NCBI RefSeq assembly: GCF_018397995.1
Contig: NZ_BBQH01000011.1
Span: 186,001 to 250,000, forward strand
Direction of reading: 5' to 3'
DNA length: 64,000 bases
Source: Rhizomonospora bruguierae
Lineage (GTDB): Bacteria > Actinomycetota > Actinomycetes > Mycobacteriales > Micromonosporaceae
Shown here: piece after piece, positions 33,483 to 41,906 of the stretch
Layout: each line of letters opens with the position of its first letter
How positions within the stretch are numbered: the first letter of the stretch is position 1
The notes under the pieces: generated by a model
Told to the model about the DNA's origin: nothing
What the model saw: only the letters and a program-made list of their open reading frames with translations
Database searches by the model: none
Position numbers and translations under genes: made by a program

Positions 33483-35023
33483 CACGCCTCCGTCTGCAGC
33501 TTGCGGTAGAGCTCGTGCTGCGAGTCCTTGCCGATCTGGTCCGTGATCGACTTCCACTCGTCGGCGCACTGCTTCAGCGCCTGCTCCGGCGTCCGCTGCC
33601 CGGACAGCGCCAGCTGCGCGGCGGTGTCCAGCGCCTCGGTGTACCGGCCGGCCTCCGGGATGCGCAGGTCGAACTGCACGTTCGGGTGCCGGAAGGAGTC
33701 CAGCTGCGCCTTGAGGTACTCGTCGGCGCCGACGAAGTTGACCTCGCCGCCGGTCCACTTGCCCGGCTCGAAGTGGTCCGTGCGGTAGGGGCCGCGCGCG
33801 GTACCCGGCGTGGTGACCGCCTTGAGCGCGTTCTCGGTGGTGTCCAGGAAGCTGGCTAGGCTCCACGCCGCCGCCGGGTTCTTCGTGGTCGCCGTGACCG
33901 AGGCGTGCCAGCCGCTCCAGCCCATGTACGGCGCCCGGCTGACCTCGGCGCGCTCGTCCCACGTCCGGCCCGCCGGGTTCCAGACCCGCTTCGAGCCGGG
34001 GATGATCGAGTAGCCGATCTTGTCCTGGACGATCGACTGGCTCTTGTCCTGCGCCAGCACGCCGATGTCCGGCCAGTCGATGGCCAGCGCGTAGTTGCCG
34101 GCGACGAAGTTGCCGCGCTGGTCGCCGCCGCCGTAGGTGACCATCTGCGACGGTCCGGCCGACTTGAGCGCCACCCAGTCGGACAGCGCCTGCACCCAGC
34201 CGGGGTTGCCGACCTCGGGCTCCATCGTCTCCGGGTCGAAGAACAGGCGCCCCTTGTGGTCCGGGTGCGCCGCGTAGCCGGCCGCGTGCGCGGCGAAGAT
34301 GTACGCACCGACGTCCTTCGGCTTGAGCGCCTCCAGCACGCCGTAGCAGGGCTTGCCGTTGCCGGCCCAGTCCCAGCCGGTGAAGAACTTCGCGCACTCC
34401 ACGTACTCGGCCCAGGTCTCCGGCACGGTCAGCTCGCGGCCCTTCTCGGCCCTGAACCGCTGTTTCGCCACCGGGTTCTCGAAGGCGTCCTTGCGGTGGT
34501 ACATGATGATCACATCGCCGTCGAGCGGGACGGTGTACCGCTCGTCGCCGAAGTAGGTCAGCTTCTGCGCGGTGGGCAGCACGCTGTCCCAGTTGGTCGT
34601 GTAGCGCTTGTGCAGGTCCTCCAGCGACCGGATGAACTTCGCCTTGGCGAAGCCGGAGACCCAGCCACCGGCGTAGATGACCACGTCGTACGCGTCGGTG
34701 CGGGAGGAGAAGGCCTGGAACAGCTTGGAGTACAGGTCGCCGAAGGGGATCTCGACGATCTCGACCCGGCCGCCGGTCTGCGCTTCCCATTGGTCCTTGA
34801 AGATCTTGACTCCGGTGGACATGAAGCTGCCGACCGCCACCCGCACGGTGACGCCCTTGAAGGCGTCCGGTCCGGTGGGTACCTCGACGGGGCCGGCGGC
34901 CGGTCCGGCCGCGTCGCCGCAGGCGGCAAGCAGGCCGGGCACGGCCAGGCCACCGCCGACCAACGCGGCCGTACCGAAGAATCGGCGCCGGGACAACTCC
35001 GGGCCACTGATGTGTCGCGTCAT
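33482..35023 (-). CDS. Extracellular solute-binding lipoprotein, nucleoside/sugar type
   Basis: 513 aa. The N-terminus has a twin-arginine motif (LSRRRFFGTA) and a lipobox (LLAAC), so it is a Tat-exported lipoprotein. The remainder is a family 1 solute-binding fold (VTVRVAVGSFMSTGVKIFKD, then QWEAQTGGRVEIVEIPFGDL and YALAIDWPDIGVLAQDKSQS). Captures the ligand for the two permeases, whose genes follow with 4-bp overlaps. Because the operon also has a nucleoside hydrolase and ribokinase, a nucleoside or riboside is the likely ligand. AAGGA precedes the ATG. Confidence 0.9.
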   Translation of the reverse strand: MTRHISGPELSRRRFFGTAALVGGGLAVPGLLAACGDAAGPAAGPVEVPTGPDAFKGVTVRVAVGSFMSTGVKIFKDQWEAQTGGRVEIVEIPFGDLYSKLFQAFSSRTDAYDVVIYAGGWVSGFAKAKFIRSLEDLHKRYTTNWDSVLPTAQKLTYFGDERYTVPLDGDVIIMYHRKDAFENPVAKQRFRAEKGRELTVPETWAEYVECAKFFTGWDWAGNGKPCYGVLEALKPKDVGAYIFAAHAAGYAAHPDHKGRLFFDPETMEPEVGNPGWVQALSDWVALKSAGPSQMVTYGGGDQRGNFVAGNYALAIDWPDIGVLAQDKSQSIVQDKIGYSIIPGSKRVWNPAGRTWDERAEVSRAPYMGWSGWHASVTATTKNPAAAWSLASFLDTTENALKAVTTPGTARGPYRTDHFEPGKWTGGEVNFVGADEYLKAQLDSFRHPNVQFDLRIPEAGRYTEALDTAAQLALSGQRTPEQALKQCADEWKSITDQIGKDSQHELYRKLQTEA

Positions 35024-35108
35024 CGCGAGTCCTTAAAATGAGCAGGCACTAGCTCGCCAGAGCAGGGTGTGGTGCTCGGCCGGAACGCTCGCGGGGTATA
35101 GCCGCCAA

Positions 35109-35122
35109 GCAAGCCCGCTTGC
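35109..35122. promoter_or_regulatory. GCAAGC-CC-GCTTGC inverted repeat upstream of binding-protein gene
   Basis: Perfect 6-bp arms in the 162-bp gap between nucleoside hydrolase and binding-protein genes. It resembles the GCAA/TTGC arms of the operator upstream of the local LacI gene and could be a second site for that repressor; a weak terminator is the alternative. Confidence 0.35.
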
Positions 35123-35185
35123 GCTCCGGCCGGGCCCGTCGTGCGTGCGCGGACGGGTCGCCCGCCGCACGGTGGTGTTGATCGT

Positions 35186-36160
35186 TTAGTGGCCGCCGTT
35201 GATGATGCGGTCGGCGAAGAGGGCGGTGAACCGGTCGGCATCCACGTCGACGGCGACGTTCATGTTGGCCGCCTTCTTCTTGGGAATGGTCCGCAGGATG
35301 TCGTCGCGGATGAGCATGTCCCGCAGGATCACCGTCGGGGCGTACTCGGCGGCCACGTGCAGCCGGGCGATGGTGACCAGGCTCGGGTCGTAGGCGACGG
35401 CGATGGTCAGCGGGTCGTGCAGCCAGATGCCGGTGTGCTCGGTCGGGATGCCGACGCTGAGGTAGATCAGCCGCTCCTGCTCCGGCCACGGCTTGAGGAT
35501 CCGGTCCACCATCTGGCCGGACTTGCTGGTCGCCGTGCTCATCGACTCGATCTGCGCCTGGGTCATCGGCACCCGCAGCGTGACGTCGATCGGGACGAGG
35601 GTGATGTTCGCCCCCGACTCGAACACGATCTTCGCGGCCACCGGGTCGTTGTTGAGGTTGTACTCCTCGACCGGCGACCGGGTGACGCCCTTCTCGTCCA
35701 CGATCGGGACGATGACGCCGCCCATGATGATCAGGTGCTTGAGGTTCTTGACGAAGTCCGGGTCCTGCCGGATCGCCGCGGCGACGTTGCTCACCGCGCC
35801 GAGCGTGCAGATGGTGATCTCGCCCGGGTTCTCCCGGACCAGACGCACCATGAACTCGACGGCGCCCTCCGCCTCCGGCTGCTTCGTGGGCCGGCCGTCG
35901 TCGAAGACGCCCTCGCCCTCGAAGCCGAACATGAGGGCCTCCGCCTCGCCGAGCGGGTCGCCGATCCCGGCGTAGACCGGTACCTCGGGGGCGCCGACGA
36001 ACTCCAGGATTTTACAGGCGATCTCGGCGCGCAGCTTGGTGTCGCCGTAGACCGTGGTGACGCCCTCCAGCTTCACCTCCGGTGAGTTGACCGCCAGCAG
36101 GACGGCGAACGCGTCGTCATAGTAGGTGCCGATGTCGGTGTCGATGATCATCCGTTCCAC
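35186..36160 (-). CDS. Nucleoside hydrolase (IunH-like)
   Basis: 324 aa from GTG 36160, preceded by AGGAGGAG. The N-terminal calcium-binding motif reads IIDTDIGTYYDDAFAVLLAV, a variant of DTDxGxDDxxA with Tyr replacing the first Asp of the DD pair (G-T-Y-Y-D-D). Further blocks are VPVYAGIGDPLG, ITICTLGAVSNVAAAI, LIIMGGVIVP and EYNLNNDPVAAKIVFESG with N-x-x-x-D-P for ribose binding. Hydrolyses the N-glycosidic bond of imported nucleosides to base and ribose. Follows the LacI gene by 18 bp. Confidence 0.9.
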   Translation of the reverse strand: MERMIIDTDIGTYYDDAFAVLLAVNSPEVKLEGVTTVYGDTKLRAEIACKILEFVGAPEVPVYAGIGDPLGEAEALMFGFEGEGVFDDGRPTKQPEAEGAVEFMVRLVRENPGEITICTLGAVSNVAAAIRQDPDFVKNLKHLIIMGGVIVPIVDEKGVTRSPVEEYNLNNDPVAAKIVFESGANITLVPIDVTLRVPMTQAQIESMSTATSKSGQMVDRILKPWPEQERLIYLSVGIPTEHTGIWLHDPLTIAVAYDPSLVTIARLHVAAEYAPTVILRDMLIRDDILRTIPKKKAANMNVAVDVDADRFTALFADRIINGGH

Positions 36161-36178
36161 GGATGCTCCTCCTGGTTG

Positions 36179-37225
36179 CTAGGGCCGTTCGTGGTGCCGG
36201 CCGGTGGGACTGGTGGTGGACTGCCGGACCTCCAGCGAGACCGGCAGCGTGACCGTGCGGCGCCGGGGCGCCGGCCGGTCGGCCTGGATGAACTGGACGC
36301 CGGCCCGGGCCATCCGGGCGACGTCCTGCCGGACGGTGGTCAGCTGCGGCGAGGTGTACCGGGTCAGGGACACGTCGTCGAAGCCGACCAGGGAGAAGTC
36401 CTCGGGCACGGACAGCCCGGACTCGTGCGCCGCGAACAGCGCGCCGATCGCGATCAGGTCGTTCGCCGAGAAGATCGCCGTGTACCCCGGTGACCGCCCG
36501 GCAAGCTCGACGAAGGCGGCCGCACCGCCCTCCTCGGTGAACGGGCTGGTCACGATCAGCCGCTCGTCCACCGGCAGGCCGGCCTCGGCCATCGCTTCCA
36601 GGAAGCCGCGCCGGCGCTCCCGGCTGACCGAGATGCCCGGCGGGCCGGCGATGTGCGCGATCCGCCGGTGCCCCAGCTCGATGAGGTGCCGGGTGGCCAG
36701 CTTGGCGCCGGCGCGGTTGTCCGACTGCACCAGGTAGCCGTTGCCGCCGGCGACGCCGCGGTCCAGCCCGATGAAGGTCAGGCCCGCCCTGGCGTACTCC
36801 TCGACCTCCGCCTTCGGCAGGCTCAGGCCCACCACGAACACGTGGCGCACCTGCCGGGAGAGCATCGTGTCCAGGTACCGGCGCTCGTTGTCCGGGTCGT
36901 CGCCGGTGCTGCCGAGGATGACCGTGTACCCGCGGTGCTGCGCCTCGTCCTGCAGCGCCTTCACCAGACTCGGGAAGAACGGGTTGGCGATGTCCGGCAG
37001 CAGCACGGCCACCGCGTCGCTGTCCTGCCGGGCGAGGCTGCGCGCCACATGATTCGGCCGGTAGCCCAGCTCGCGCGCCACGCCCAGGACCCGCTGCCGG
37101 GTCGCCTCGGAGACCGTGCCCCGACCCGCCAGCACCCGGCTCACCGTCGAGGAGGAAACCCCGGCGTGCCGCGCGACGTCGTAGATGGTCAGCCGCGCGG
37201 GCTCGACGGAACCGGACCTGGTCAT
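36179..37225 (-). CDS. LacI-family repressor of the nucleoside operon
   Basis: 348 aa. N-terminal HTH and hinge (LTIYDVARHAGVSSSTVSRV, LAGRGTVSEATRQRVLGVAR, YRPNHVARSLA), then a periplasmic-binding-like sensor domain (VAVLLPDIANPFFPSLVKAL). First gene of an operon of eight. The region just upstream has two near-identical 12-bp palindromes of LacI type, so autoregulation is likely. The expected inducer is a nucleoside or ribose. Confidence 0.92.
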   Translation of the reverse strand: MTRSGSVEPARLTIYDVARHAGVSSSTVSRVLAGRGTVSEATRQRVLGVARELGYRPNHVARSLARQDSDAVAVLLPDIANPFFPSLVKALQDEAQHRGYTVILGSTGDDPDNERRYLDTMLSRQVRHVFVVGLSLPKAEVEEYARAGLTFIGLDRGVAGGNGYLVQSDNRAGAKLATRHLIELGHRRIAHIAGPPGISVSRERRRGFLEAMAEAGLPVDERLIVTSPFTEEGGAAAFVELAGRSPGYTAIFSANDLIAIGALFAAHESGLSVPEDFSLVGFDDVSLTRYTSPQLTTVRQDVARMARAGVQFIQADRPAPRRRTVTLPVSLEVRQSTTSPTGRHHERP

Positions 37226-37246
37226 CCGGCATCACCTCCTCGGCCA

Positions 37247-37280
37247 CCGGTTGCAGCAATCGGTTGCTGCAACCGGTTGC
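37247..37280 (-). promoter_or_regulatory. Double LacI-type operator upstream of the nucleoside operon
   Basis: GCAATCGGTTGC (37256-37267) and GCAACCGGTTGC (37269-37280) are adjacent 12-bp palindromes with a central CG, 13 bp apart. With the half site CCGGTTGC at 37247 they also form a 13-bp-arm inverted repeat (37247-37259 with 37264-37276). They lie 22-55 bp before the LacI start codon. Confidence 0.7.
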
Positions 37281-37394
37281 CCCATGTTTCACCAGCGTTT
37301 CTGGCCTGTCAATAGCAGAGGCCGGCCCGGTTGCCGCCCAGTCGACCGTGGCGCGGGTGCGGAACGCGTACAGCCACCCCTGCCGTCTCGCGGT

Positions 37395-37671
37395 CTCGCG
37401 GTCTCGTGACGAACCTGCTGCGCACCGCGTCGGCCGCCGGCGCGGAGCAGCGTGCGGTGGAGGGGGCGGTTGATCGCCGCGCGACTGCGGTCGCTGCCGC
37501 CGCAGCGGGTGTACGCCGTGTTCCGCTGGTCGTCAACGGGCGGTGGGCGCCGTCATCGCGCCCGGGGGCCATCCCCTGGCGGCGATCCGGTTCGGCGTGC
37601 GAGACGGGCTGGCCACCAGGATCGAGATCGGCCGCTACCGCCGCGAGGATGACCTCGCCCCGATGCGATGA
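37395..37671 (+). pseudogene. C-terminal remnant of an ECF sigma factor (SnoaL-like domain)
   Basis: One frame gives AAGAEQRAVEGAVDRRATAV then AAAAAGVRRVPLVVNGR. After a frameshift near 37548 the next gives GAVIAPGGHPLAAIRFGVRD then GLATRIEIGRYRREDD and a stop at 37671. This order (VEGA, LVNG, APGG-PLA) is that of the SnoaL-like tail of large ECF sigma factors. No sigma-2 or sigma-4 region remains. The rest of the 516-bp gap between the LacI and glycosidase genes shows nothing else. Confidence 0.45.
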
Positions 37672-37741
37672 CGGACTCGTAGCGTTACCGCCGGGCGACG
37701 CCGCTTCGGCGAGGGCGCACGGGTGCGGCGGTGTCGGCTCG

Positions 37742-39496
37742 TCAGCTGGTCGGGCGTACCACCCCGACCGCCGTGCGGGTCACGACGCCCCCAGCGTCGT
37801 CCAGTTCGATCCGTTCGTTGCCCGCGACCGTCAGGTCGACGCGGTAGTCCTCGGTGGTGAGGGTGCCCGCGACCGTGCGGGCGGACATGCCGACGACCGC
37901 GCGTAGCCTCCCGGACCGGTCGGTTACGAGGCGCCAGCCGTGCGGGAAGCGCGCGTGTTCGCGGCCGTTGCGGTAGAGCACGGCCCGCGTCGCGTCGTGC
38001 ACGAACTCGTACGTCGACGCGTTCACCCGCCTGGCGTAGGCCACGGCGTCGGCGACGCCGGTGTAGTCCATGTTGGACGGGAGCAGGGCGGTGAACCACA
38101 CCTCGCCGTCCGGGCGGGGCAGCACCCCGGCGAGGCGTTCGACCGCGTCGAGGGTCCACAGGATCGCGGGCGAGTACTGCTCGGTGAAGCCCTGCTCGCC
38201 GGTCCAGGAGTTGAGCGTCTGCGGGAACCGGGTCATCCGGCTCACCGCCGCCAGCACCGGAATCGTCGCCCAGGTCAGCTCGACGTGGTGGCCGTGGTGC
38301 TCGAAGGCGTGCGGCGCCCGGATCAGGCTGAGGAAGTTCGTGGGGCCGGCCCACGAGTTGCGGGAGAAGTCGTGCGAGAAGCGCGGGTCGTCCAGCGCGA
38401 TCGAGGTGAAGGGGTAGCGGGCGAAGAACTTGCGGGTGTTGAGCAGGTAGCGGCGCAGCGCCCCGGCGAAGAACGCCTCCCCGCGGGCAGCGCCGTCACC
38501 GCCGCCGCCGACACCGTCGTCGACACCGCCACCGCGGGCACCGCCGTCACCGCCGCCGCCGACACCGTCGTCGATCTCGCAGGCGAGCACGCGCAGCAGC
38601 ACATCGGACTGCACGCGCACGAGTTCGCCGTGCCGGTCGCGGTCGTAGAACATGCCGTCCGCGGGGTCGTAGCAGTGCTCGAAGAGGGCGGCGGTGCTGC
38701 GCGCGGCCTTCTCCGCCCACGGCGCCGGGTCCTCGCCGAGCGCCGCGGCGATGCGGGCGAGGTAGGCGCGCTGGCACGCCACGTTGGCCGTCAGGTCGGG
38801 GGCGAGCAGCGGCAGGAGCGGTGAGTCCGGGTGGTACCGGGTGGGGTCGTCGCCGTGCGTGGTGTCCGGCATGTGCCAGAAGCGCGGCGAGGCGTCGTGG
38901 CCCGTGTCGAAGGTGCAGAACGCCTCGACGCAGCCGGTGCCGCGGGTGTCGCGGTGCCGCGCGAGCCAGTCGTCGTTGCGGGCCATGGCGTCGTAGAGCG
39001 TGCGCAGCACCGCCGGATCCCCGCCGGTGAGGGTGTGGTGGTTCCAGACCGACCGGGCGAGGGGGGTGACGATCTGGATCTGCCGGTACGCCGGGCCCGC
39101 GTCGTTCACCCGGTAGGGCAGCAGCCCGTCCTCGCGGATGCCGTGTGCGAAGAGCAGGAACGTCCCGGTCGCCACCGCCGGCAGGAACCGGCCCAGCACC
39201 TCGGCGCTGATCGTGCCCGTGCTCTCCAGCCAGGTGCCGCGGTAGGCGCCGCCCTCGCGCAGCACGCCGGCACCGCCGGGCCCGGGCTGGACGCAGGCCG
39301 CGACCAGCTCGTGCAGCCCGCGGTGCCAGACCTCCTCGAGCGGGCCGCCGGTCGCCGCCATCCGCACGCCCTGGGCGGCGACCTGCTCCAGCGCGGCGAC
39401 CCCCGGCGACCCGACCGGCAGCGCGACGCGGGAGAGCGGGTCGCTGGCCCGCAGCCTCGCCAGCAGGATGTCCACGGTCCCGTCGGCCCCGCTCAC
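37742..39496 (-). CDS. GH63-like (alpha/alpha)6-barrel glycoside hydrolase
   Basis: 584 aa from GTG 39496, which overlaps the GH5 stop (GTGA). Motifs resemble the GH63/mannosylglycerate-hydrolase type of six-hairpin glycosidases: GAYRGTWLESTGTISAEVLG, VWNHHTLTGGDPAVLRTLYD, FDTGHDASPRFWHMP, FSRNSWAGPTNFLSLIRAPH and NSWTGEQGFTEQYSP. The acid/base and nucleophile cannot be fixed by eye. An insert of Gly/Asp repeats at about residues 308-340 comes from a 51-bp tandem duplication. No signal peptide, so it acts inside the cell on imported oligosaccharide. Confidence 0.75.
   Translation of the reverse strand: MSGADGTVDILLARLRASDPLSRVALPVGSPGVAALEQVAAQGVRMAATGGPLEEVWHRGLHELVAACVQPGPGGAGVLREGGAYRGTWLESTGTISAEVLGRFLPAVATGTFLLFAHGIREDGLLPYRVNDAGPAYRQIQIVTPLARSVWNHHTLTGGDPAVLRTLYDAMARNDDWLARHRDTRGTGCVEAFCTFDTGHDASPRFWHMPDTTHGDDPTRYHPDSPLLPLLAPDLTANVACQRAYLARIAAALGEDPAPWAEKAARSTAALFEHCYDPADGMFYDRDRHGELVRVQSDVLLRVLACEIDDGVGGGGDGGARGGGVDDGVGGGGDGAARGEAFFAGALRRYLLNTRKFFARYPFTSIALDDPRFSHDFSRNSWAGPTNFLSLIRAPHAFEHHGHHVELTWATIPVLAAVSRMTRFPQTLNSWTGEQGFTEQYSPAILWTLDAVERLAGVLPRPDGEVWFTALLPSNMDYTGVADAVAYARRVNASTYEFVHDATRAVLYRNGREHARFPHGWRLVTDRSGRLRAVVGMSARTVAGTLTTEDYRVDLTVAGNERIELDDAGGVVTRTAVGVVRPTS
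38481..38574 (-). repeat. 51-bp tandem duplication inside the glycosidase gene
   Basis: Copies start at 38481 and 38532. They encode on the minus strand DDGVGGGGDG followed by GARG or AARG twice. The period is 17 codons, so the frame is kept. It lies in a loop between conserved blocks. Confidence 0.85.
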
Positions 39497-40926
39497 CGGT
39501 CCGGCTGCTCGGTGGCCTGCTCGCCGGCGTGCTCGGCGGCCAGGTGCGCGCGCAGCGTCTCGACCAGGCCGTCGCGCAGGACGCAGTTCTCGAACCGGAA
39601 CGACGCGGCGAGCTCCCGTGCCTGCTCGGGCGGCACGCCGCGGAACAGCTCGCCGTACCGCTCGGCCAGCGGCTCGGCCAGCAGGATGTGCCGCACCAGC
39701 AGGGCGATGTGCTGCCGGCGCCCCCACGGCCACGGCTGGTACTCGGGGAACTCGCGGTCGAAGAGCGCCTCGATGGGGTCCAGGATGTCCCGCACGTTGT
39801 CGTCCCGCCCGGCCCACGCGTCGACGCCGAGCCGCGCCTTGGTGTCGAGGATCGGCTTGACGTGGCGCAGGTAGCCGCTGTCCGGGCTGGCGTAGGCGAT
39901 GCCCTGCAACCCGATGTCCTTGTAGGTCCACAGTGCCCAGCTGGCGCCGTGGTCGCGGTAGATGTCGAGCTGGTCGCGCAGCAGGCGGTACCGCCACTCC
40001 TGCTCCCGCGGGTGGACCGGGCCGAACTCACCGATCCAGATCGGTGTGCCGGTCTCGCGCATGAACGTCGTGCGGCGCAGGAAGGCCCGCTCGACCACCG
40101 ACCGGTCGAAGTACTCGCCGCGCACGGTGCCCGGGTAGTCGGTGGCGTCCCCGGCGATGCCGGGCAGGGCGTAGTCGTGTGCGGTGTAGACGGTGTTGGG
40201 CAGGGGGTCGGACCCTTCGAAGACCGAGAAGTCACTGGAGTAGCGGTTGCCGTCCAGGAACAGGATGTGGCGCGGGTCGATGGCCCGGATCGCCTTCTCC
40301 AGCCGGTCGTAGAAGGCGGGCAGGACCCGGCCCGTGCGGTCGGAGGGCTCGTTGATCGGGTTGTAGCCGGCCACCTCCGGCCGGTTGCGGTACCGGTCGG
40401 CCAGCGCCTCCCACAGGTGCACGACCCGGTCCTGGAAGTGGCGCTGCGCCCAGAATTCCGCGATGTGCGTGGCGTTGTCGCTGTGCCAGTGCTCGTTCTG
40501 CCGGCCGGGCAGCGCGTGCAGGTCGATGACCGAGTAGAGGCCGTGCCGGGCGAGCGTCGTGATCACCCGGTCGAGGTGGGCGAACCCCTCCTCCTTCAGC
40601 GCGAAGGGCGCCGCGTCGTCCTCGAAGTGGCGGTAGTTCACCGGGATGCGCACCGAGTTGAGTCCGATGCCGGCCAGCAGCGCGGCGTCGGCGTCGGTGA
40701 AGAAGCCCTCGAGGAACTCGTCGAAGAAGGCGCGGTAAGCCTCCTCCCCCATCGCCTCGAACATCACCCGCCGGATGTTCTGCTCGTTGCCCGGGTAGCC
40801 GGTGATGAAGTTCTCCATGTTCAGCCAGCCGCCCAGGCCGAAGCCGGTCAGCCGGACGACCGCGCCGGCCTCGTCGCGCAGCCGGTCGCCGTCGACGCGC
40901 AGCCAGGAGAGGGTGGGACTATCCAT
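39493..40926 (-). CDS. GH5-family glycoside hydrolase
   Basis: 477 aa. TIM-barrel motifs: VRLTGFGLGGWLNMENFITG, NSVRIPVNYRHFE, YSVIDLHALPGRQNEHWHSD, acid/base E193 in YNPINEPSD and nucleophile E300 in IWIGEFGPVH. Both catalytic Glu are present. No signal peptide, so cytoplasmic processing of imported oligosaccharides (gluco- or manno-type) is likely. A C-terminal helical part of about 90 residues follows the barrel. AAAGGAG precedes the ATG. It lies 42 bp after the permease gene and is coupled by GTGA to the GH63-like gene. Confidence 0.88.
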   Translation of the reverse strand: MDSPTLSWLRVDGDRLRDEAGAVVRLTGFGLGGWLNMENFITGYPGNEQNIRRVMFEAMGEEAYRAFFDEFLEGFFTDADAALLAGIGLNSVRIPVNYRHFEDDAAPFALKEEGFAHLDRVITTLARHGLYSVIDLHALPGRQNEHWHSDNATHIAEFWAQRHFQDRVVHLWEALADRYRNRPEVAGYNPINEPSDRTGRVLPAFYDRLEKAIRAIDPRHILFLDGNRYSSDFSVFEGSDPLPNTVYTAHDYALPGIAGDATDYPGTVRGEYFDRSVVERAFLRRTTFMRETGTPIWIGEFGPVHPREQEWRYRLLRDQLDIYRDHGASWALWTYKDIGLQGIAYASPDSGYLRHVKPILDTKARLGVDAWAGRDDNVRDILDPIEALFDREFPEYQPWPWGRRQHIALLVRHILLAEPLAERYGELFRGVPPEQARELAASFRFENCVLRDGLVETLRAHLAAEHAGEQATEQPDR

Positions 40927-40968
40927 TGCGGACTCCTTTGCCGGGTACCTGCCGGCCGGCGCGGCGGG

Positions 40969-41898
40969 TCATTTGATGCCGGTCGTCGCGATGCCCCGGA
41001 TGAGCCACCGCTGGCCGAACAGGAAGACGAAGAACAGGGGCGCCAACGAGATCACCGACATGGCGAACATCGCGCCGTAGTCGGAGGTGCTCGAGGCGTC
41101 GAGGTACATGTTCAGCGCGACGGCGGCGGTCTTCTTGTCCAGGCTGGTCAGGTAGAGCAACTGGGTGAAGAAGTCGTTCCACGTCCAGATGAAGGTGAAG
41201 ATCGCCGTGGCCGCGAGCGCCGGGGTCATGAGCGGCAGGATGATGCGGTAGTAGGTGCGGAAGTGGCCGGCGCCGTCGATGCGGGCCGCCTCGTCGAGTT
41301 CGCGCGGCAGGCCCCGGATGAACTGCACCATGAGGAAGACGAAGAAGGCGTCCGTGGCGAGGAACTTCGGCACGATCAGCGGAAGGACCGTGTTGACCCA
41401 GCCGAGCTCCTTGAACACGATGTACTGCGGCACCACGGTCACCTGGAACGGCAGCATGAGCGTGAGCAGCATGACCGCGAACATGATGCCGCGCCCGCGA
41501 AACCGCGTCCGGGCGAAGCCGTAGGCGGCCAGCGAGCAGGTGAGCAGGTTGCCGACGATCGCCCAGAACGCGATGAACACCGAGTTCCACAGGAAGGTGC
41601 TGAACGGGTCGGCGAAGGCGTGCCAGCCGTTGGTGTAGTTCGCGAGCGTCACCTCGTCCGGGATGATGCTCATGTTCCGGAAGATGGTGTCGGTCGGCTT
41701 GAACGAGCTGACCACGAGCCAGATCAACGGATAGATCATCGTCATAGCGAGCGCGATGAGCCAGACGTGCTTGAGGACGGCGCGCACGGTGCCGCGGTGG
41801 CGGCGCCGCCGGGCCGGTGGTCGGGGCGGGCCGGGCGTCTGCGGCGCCGGCGGATCGGTCACCGGTGGTGCGGGCGGAGCCGCGGGTGGGAGAGTCAT
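40969..41898 (-). CDS. ABC sugar transporter permease, MalG type
   Basis: 309 aa. Pro-rich cytoplasmic N-terminus of about 40 residues, then six helices starting VWLIALAMTMIYPLIWLVVS. EAA loop LDEAARIDGAGHFRTYYRII, C-terminus WLIRGIATTGIK. Gap of 8 bp from the MalF-type gene. Works with that permease and the binding protein encoded at 44.3 kb. Confidence 0.92.
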   Translation of the reverse strand: MTLPPAAPPAPPVTDPPAPQTPGPPRPPARRRRHRGTVRAVLKHVWLIALAMTMIYPLIWLVVSSFKPTDTIFRNMSIIPDEVTLANYTNGWHAFADPFSTFLWNSVFIAFWAIVGNLLTCSLAAYGFARTRFRGRGIMFAVMLLTLMLPFQVTVVPQYIVFKELGWVNTVLPLIVPKFLATDAFFVFLMVQFIRGLPRELDEAARIDGAGHFRTYYRIILPLMTPALAATAIFTFIWTWNDFFTQLLYLTSLDKKTAAVALNMYLDASSTSDYGAMFAMSVISLAPLFFVFLFGQRWLIRGIATTGIK

Positions 41899-41906
41899 CG
41901 GTCGCC

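Noticed and set aside
37269-37280. Terminator hairpin upstream of the LacI gene
   Set aside because: It is a pair of 12-bp LacI-type palindromes immediately upstream of a LacI start codon; no gene ends there.
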